Assembly: GCA_027012915.1 (NCBI GenBank)
Contig: JALUYN010000587.1
Location: forward strand, 1-7,420
Direction: 5' to 3'
DNA: 7,420 nt
DNA from: Cellvibrionaceae bacterium
GTDB lineage: Bacteria > Pseudomonadota > Gammaproteobacteria > Pseudomonadales > Cellvibrionaceae
Shown: one piece after another, positions 6,880-7,420 of the stretch
Layout of the letters: each line of letters begins with the position of its first letter
How positions within the stretch are numbered: the stretch's first letter is position 1
Notes under the pieces: model-generated
Databases searched by the model: none
Told to the model about the DNA's origin: nothing
The model's input: only the letters and a program-made list of their open reading frames with translations
Program-made: the position numbers and the translations under genes

Positions 6880-7420
6880 CTAGAGGGTCTGTTTAGCTTT
6901 GTTCCAGAGCGCGTCGAGCTCTTGGAGTGGCACGTCGTCAAAGGTGAGATCTCGCTGCTTGAGAGTCCGCTCTATGAAGCCAAAGCGAGATTCGAACTTG
7001 TGATTGCAATGCCGCAACGCGCTCTCTGAGTCCACCTTCATATGACGCGCAAGGTTTACGACGGAAAACAGTAAATCTCCGATCTCTTCAGAGGTGGCTT
7101 GTTTATCACCACTGCGCCAGGCCGCGCGAACTTCGTCAAGCTCTTCGGCTATTTTATCGAATACTGGATCGATATCAGGCCAATCGAATCCCACACCAGA
7201 AGCACGCTTTTGCAACTTCGCTGCCCGGGTAATGGCCGGCAGTGCGAGGGGCACGTCGTCCAGGACACCCTGCAGGCCTTTTTGATTTCTCTCTTCCTGT
7301 TTGATTGCTTCCCACTGAGCTTTGATCTTGTGTTCGTCCTCAGCAGTGCGCTCACCGGTAAATGTCTTGTGAAGGTCACCATCTGGAAATACATGAGGAT
7401 GTCGACGTACCAGCTTCGCT
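6880..7420 (-). CDS. mazG: Nucleoside triphosphate pyrophosphohydrolase MazG, C-terminal part
   Basis: All-alpha NTP pyrophosphohydrolase that cleaves NTPs to NMP and PPi; in E. coli it also lowers ppGpp and limits damage during starvation. The visible frame has 179 residues and continues beyond the window; the full family has about 260-280. It begins in the linker containing RHPHVFPDGDL, typical of the end of the first MazG domain. It continues through the conserved QWEAIKQEER segment, LDDVPLALPAI and KLQKRASGVGFDWP. The second domain carries the metal-binding EELDEV and EEIGDLLFSVVNLARH motifs (ExxE and ExxD pairs) and KFESRF. The Met at 7254 is internal: the open frame and homology extend through it to the window edge. 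It ends in TAG at 6882-6880. No strong terminator lies between it and adk, so some read-through into adk is possible. Confidence 0.94.
   Translation of the reverse strand, partial: AKLVRRHPHVFPDGDLHKTFTGERTAEDEHKIKAQWEAIKQEERNQKGLQGVLDDVPLALPAITRAAKLQKRASGVGFDWPDIDPVFDKIAEELDEVRAAWRSGDKQATSEEIGDLLFSVVNLARHMKVDSESALRHCNHKFESRFGFIERTLKQRDLTFDDVPLQELDALWNKAKQTL

Noticed and set aside
7149..7394. A minus-strand 81-residue frame and an apparent mazG start at 7254, hinting at a frameshift
   Set aside because: Reading the MazG frame upstream of 7254 gives a continuous family-typical sequence through to the window edge, so there is no frameshift. The other frame is a shadow, and 7254 is an internal codon.

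Overview
All recognisable genes in this window lie on the minus strand, so transcription runs from high to low coordinates. The proteins look gammaproteobacterial: a short non-zinc adenylate kinase followed directly by ferrochelatase, a gamma-type TsaB, UppP, MazG and ApeB, plus a lysine/alanine-rich histone H1-like protein of the general AlgP type. Base composition is roughly balanced. A marine Cellvibrio/Saccharophagus/Pseudomonas-like relative is plausible, but the genus cannot be fixed from this sequence. I see no mobile elements, CRISPR arrays, rRNA or tRNA genes; this is mostly core chromosome.

Layout in transcription order: (1) 7420-6880, the C-terminal 179 residues of the nucleotide pyrophosphohydrolase MazG, cut by the window edge. 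(2) A 252-base gap with a candidate promoter, then adk (6627-5977), closed by a strong symmetric hairpin terminator. (3) hemH (5828-4842), with a GTG start and a candidate promoter between the adk terminator and the gene. (4) A 199-base AT-rich gap holding phased A/T tracts, repeated GGCAAA/TTTGCC elements and an extended -10 promoter. It leads into a 281-residue histone H1-like gene (4642-3797) that is closed by its own strong terminator. (5) A tight four-gene run: tsaB (3661-2951), uppP (2951-2157, sharing one base with the tsaB stop), a beta-hydroxyacid dehydrogenase (2144-1260) and apeB (1214 to beyond base 1).

The genes mix housekeeping jobs: nucleotide clean-up and balance (MazG, Adk), the last step of haem synthesis (HemH), nucleoid organisation (H1-like protein), tRNA t6A modification (TsaB), recycling of the cell-wall lipid carrier (UppP), small hydroxyacid/aldehyde redox chemistry and peptide turnover (ApeB). 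The least ordinary part is the H1-like gene. Its C-terminal half switches from an 11-residue repeat to a 5-residue repeat and ends in an AT-hook-like motif, and its upstream DNA has features expected of intrinsically curved DNA.
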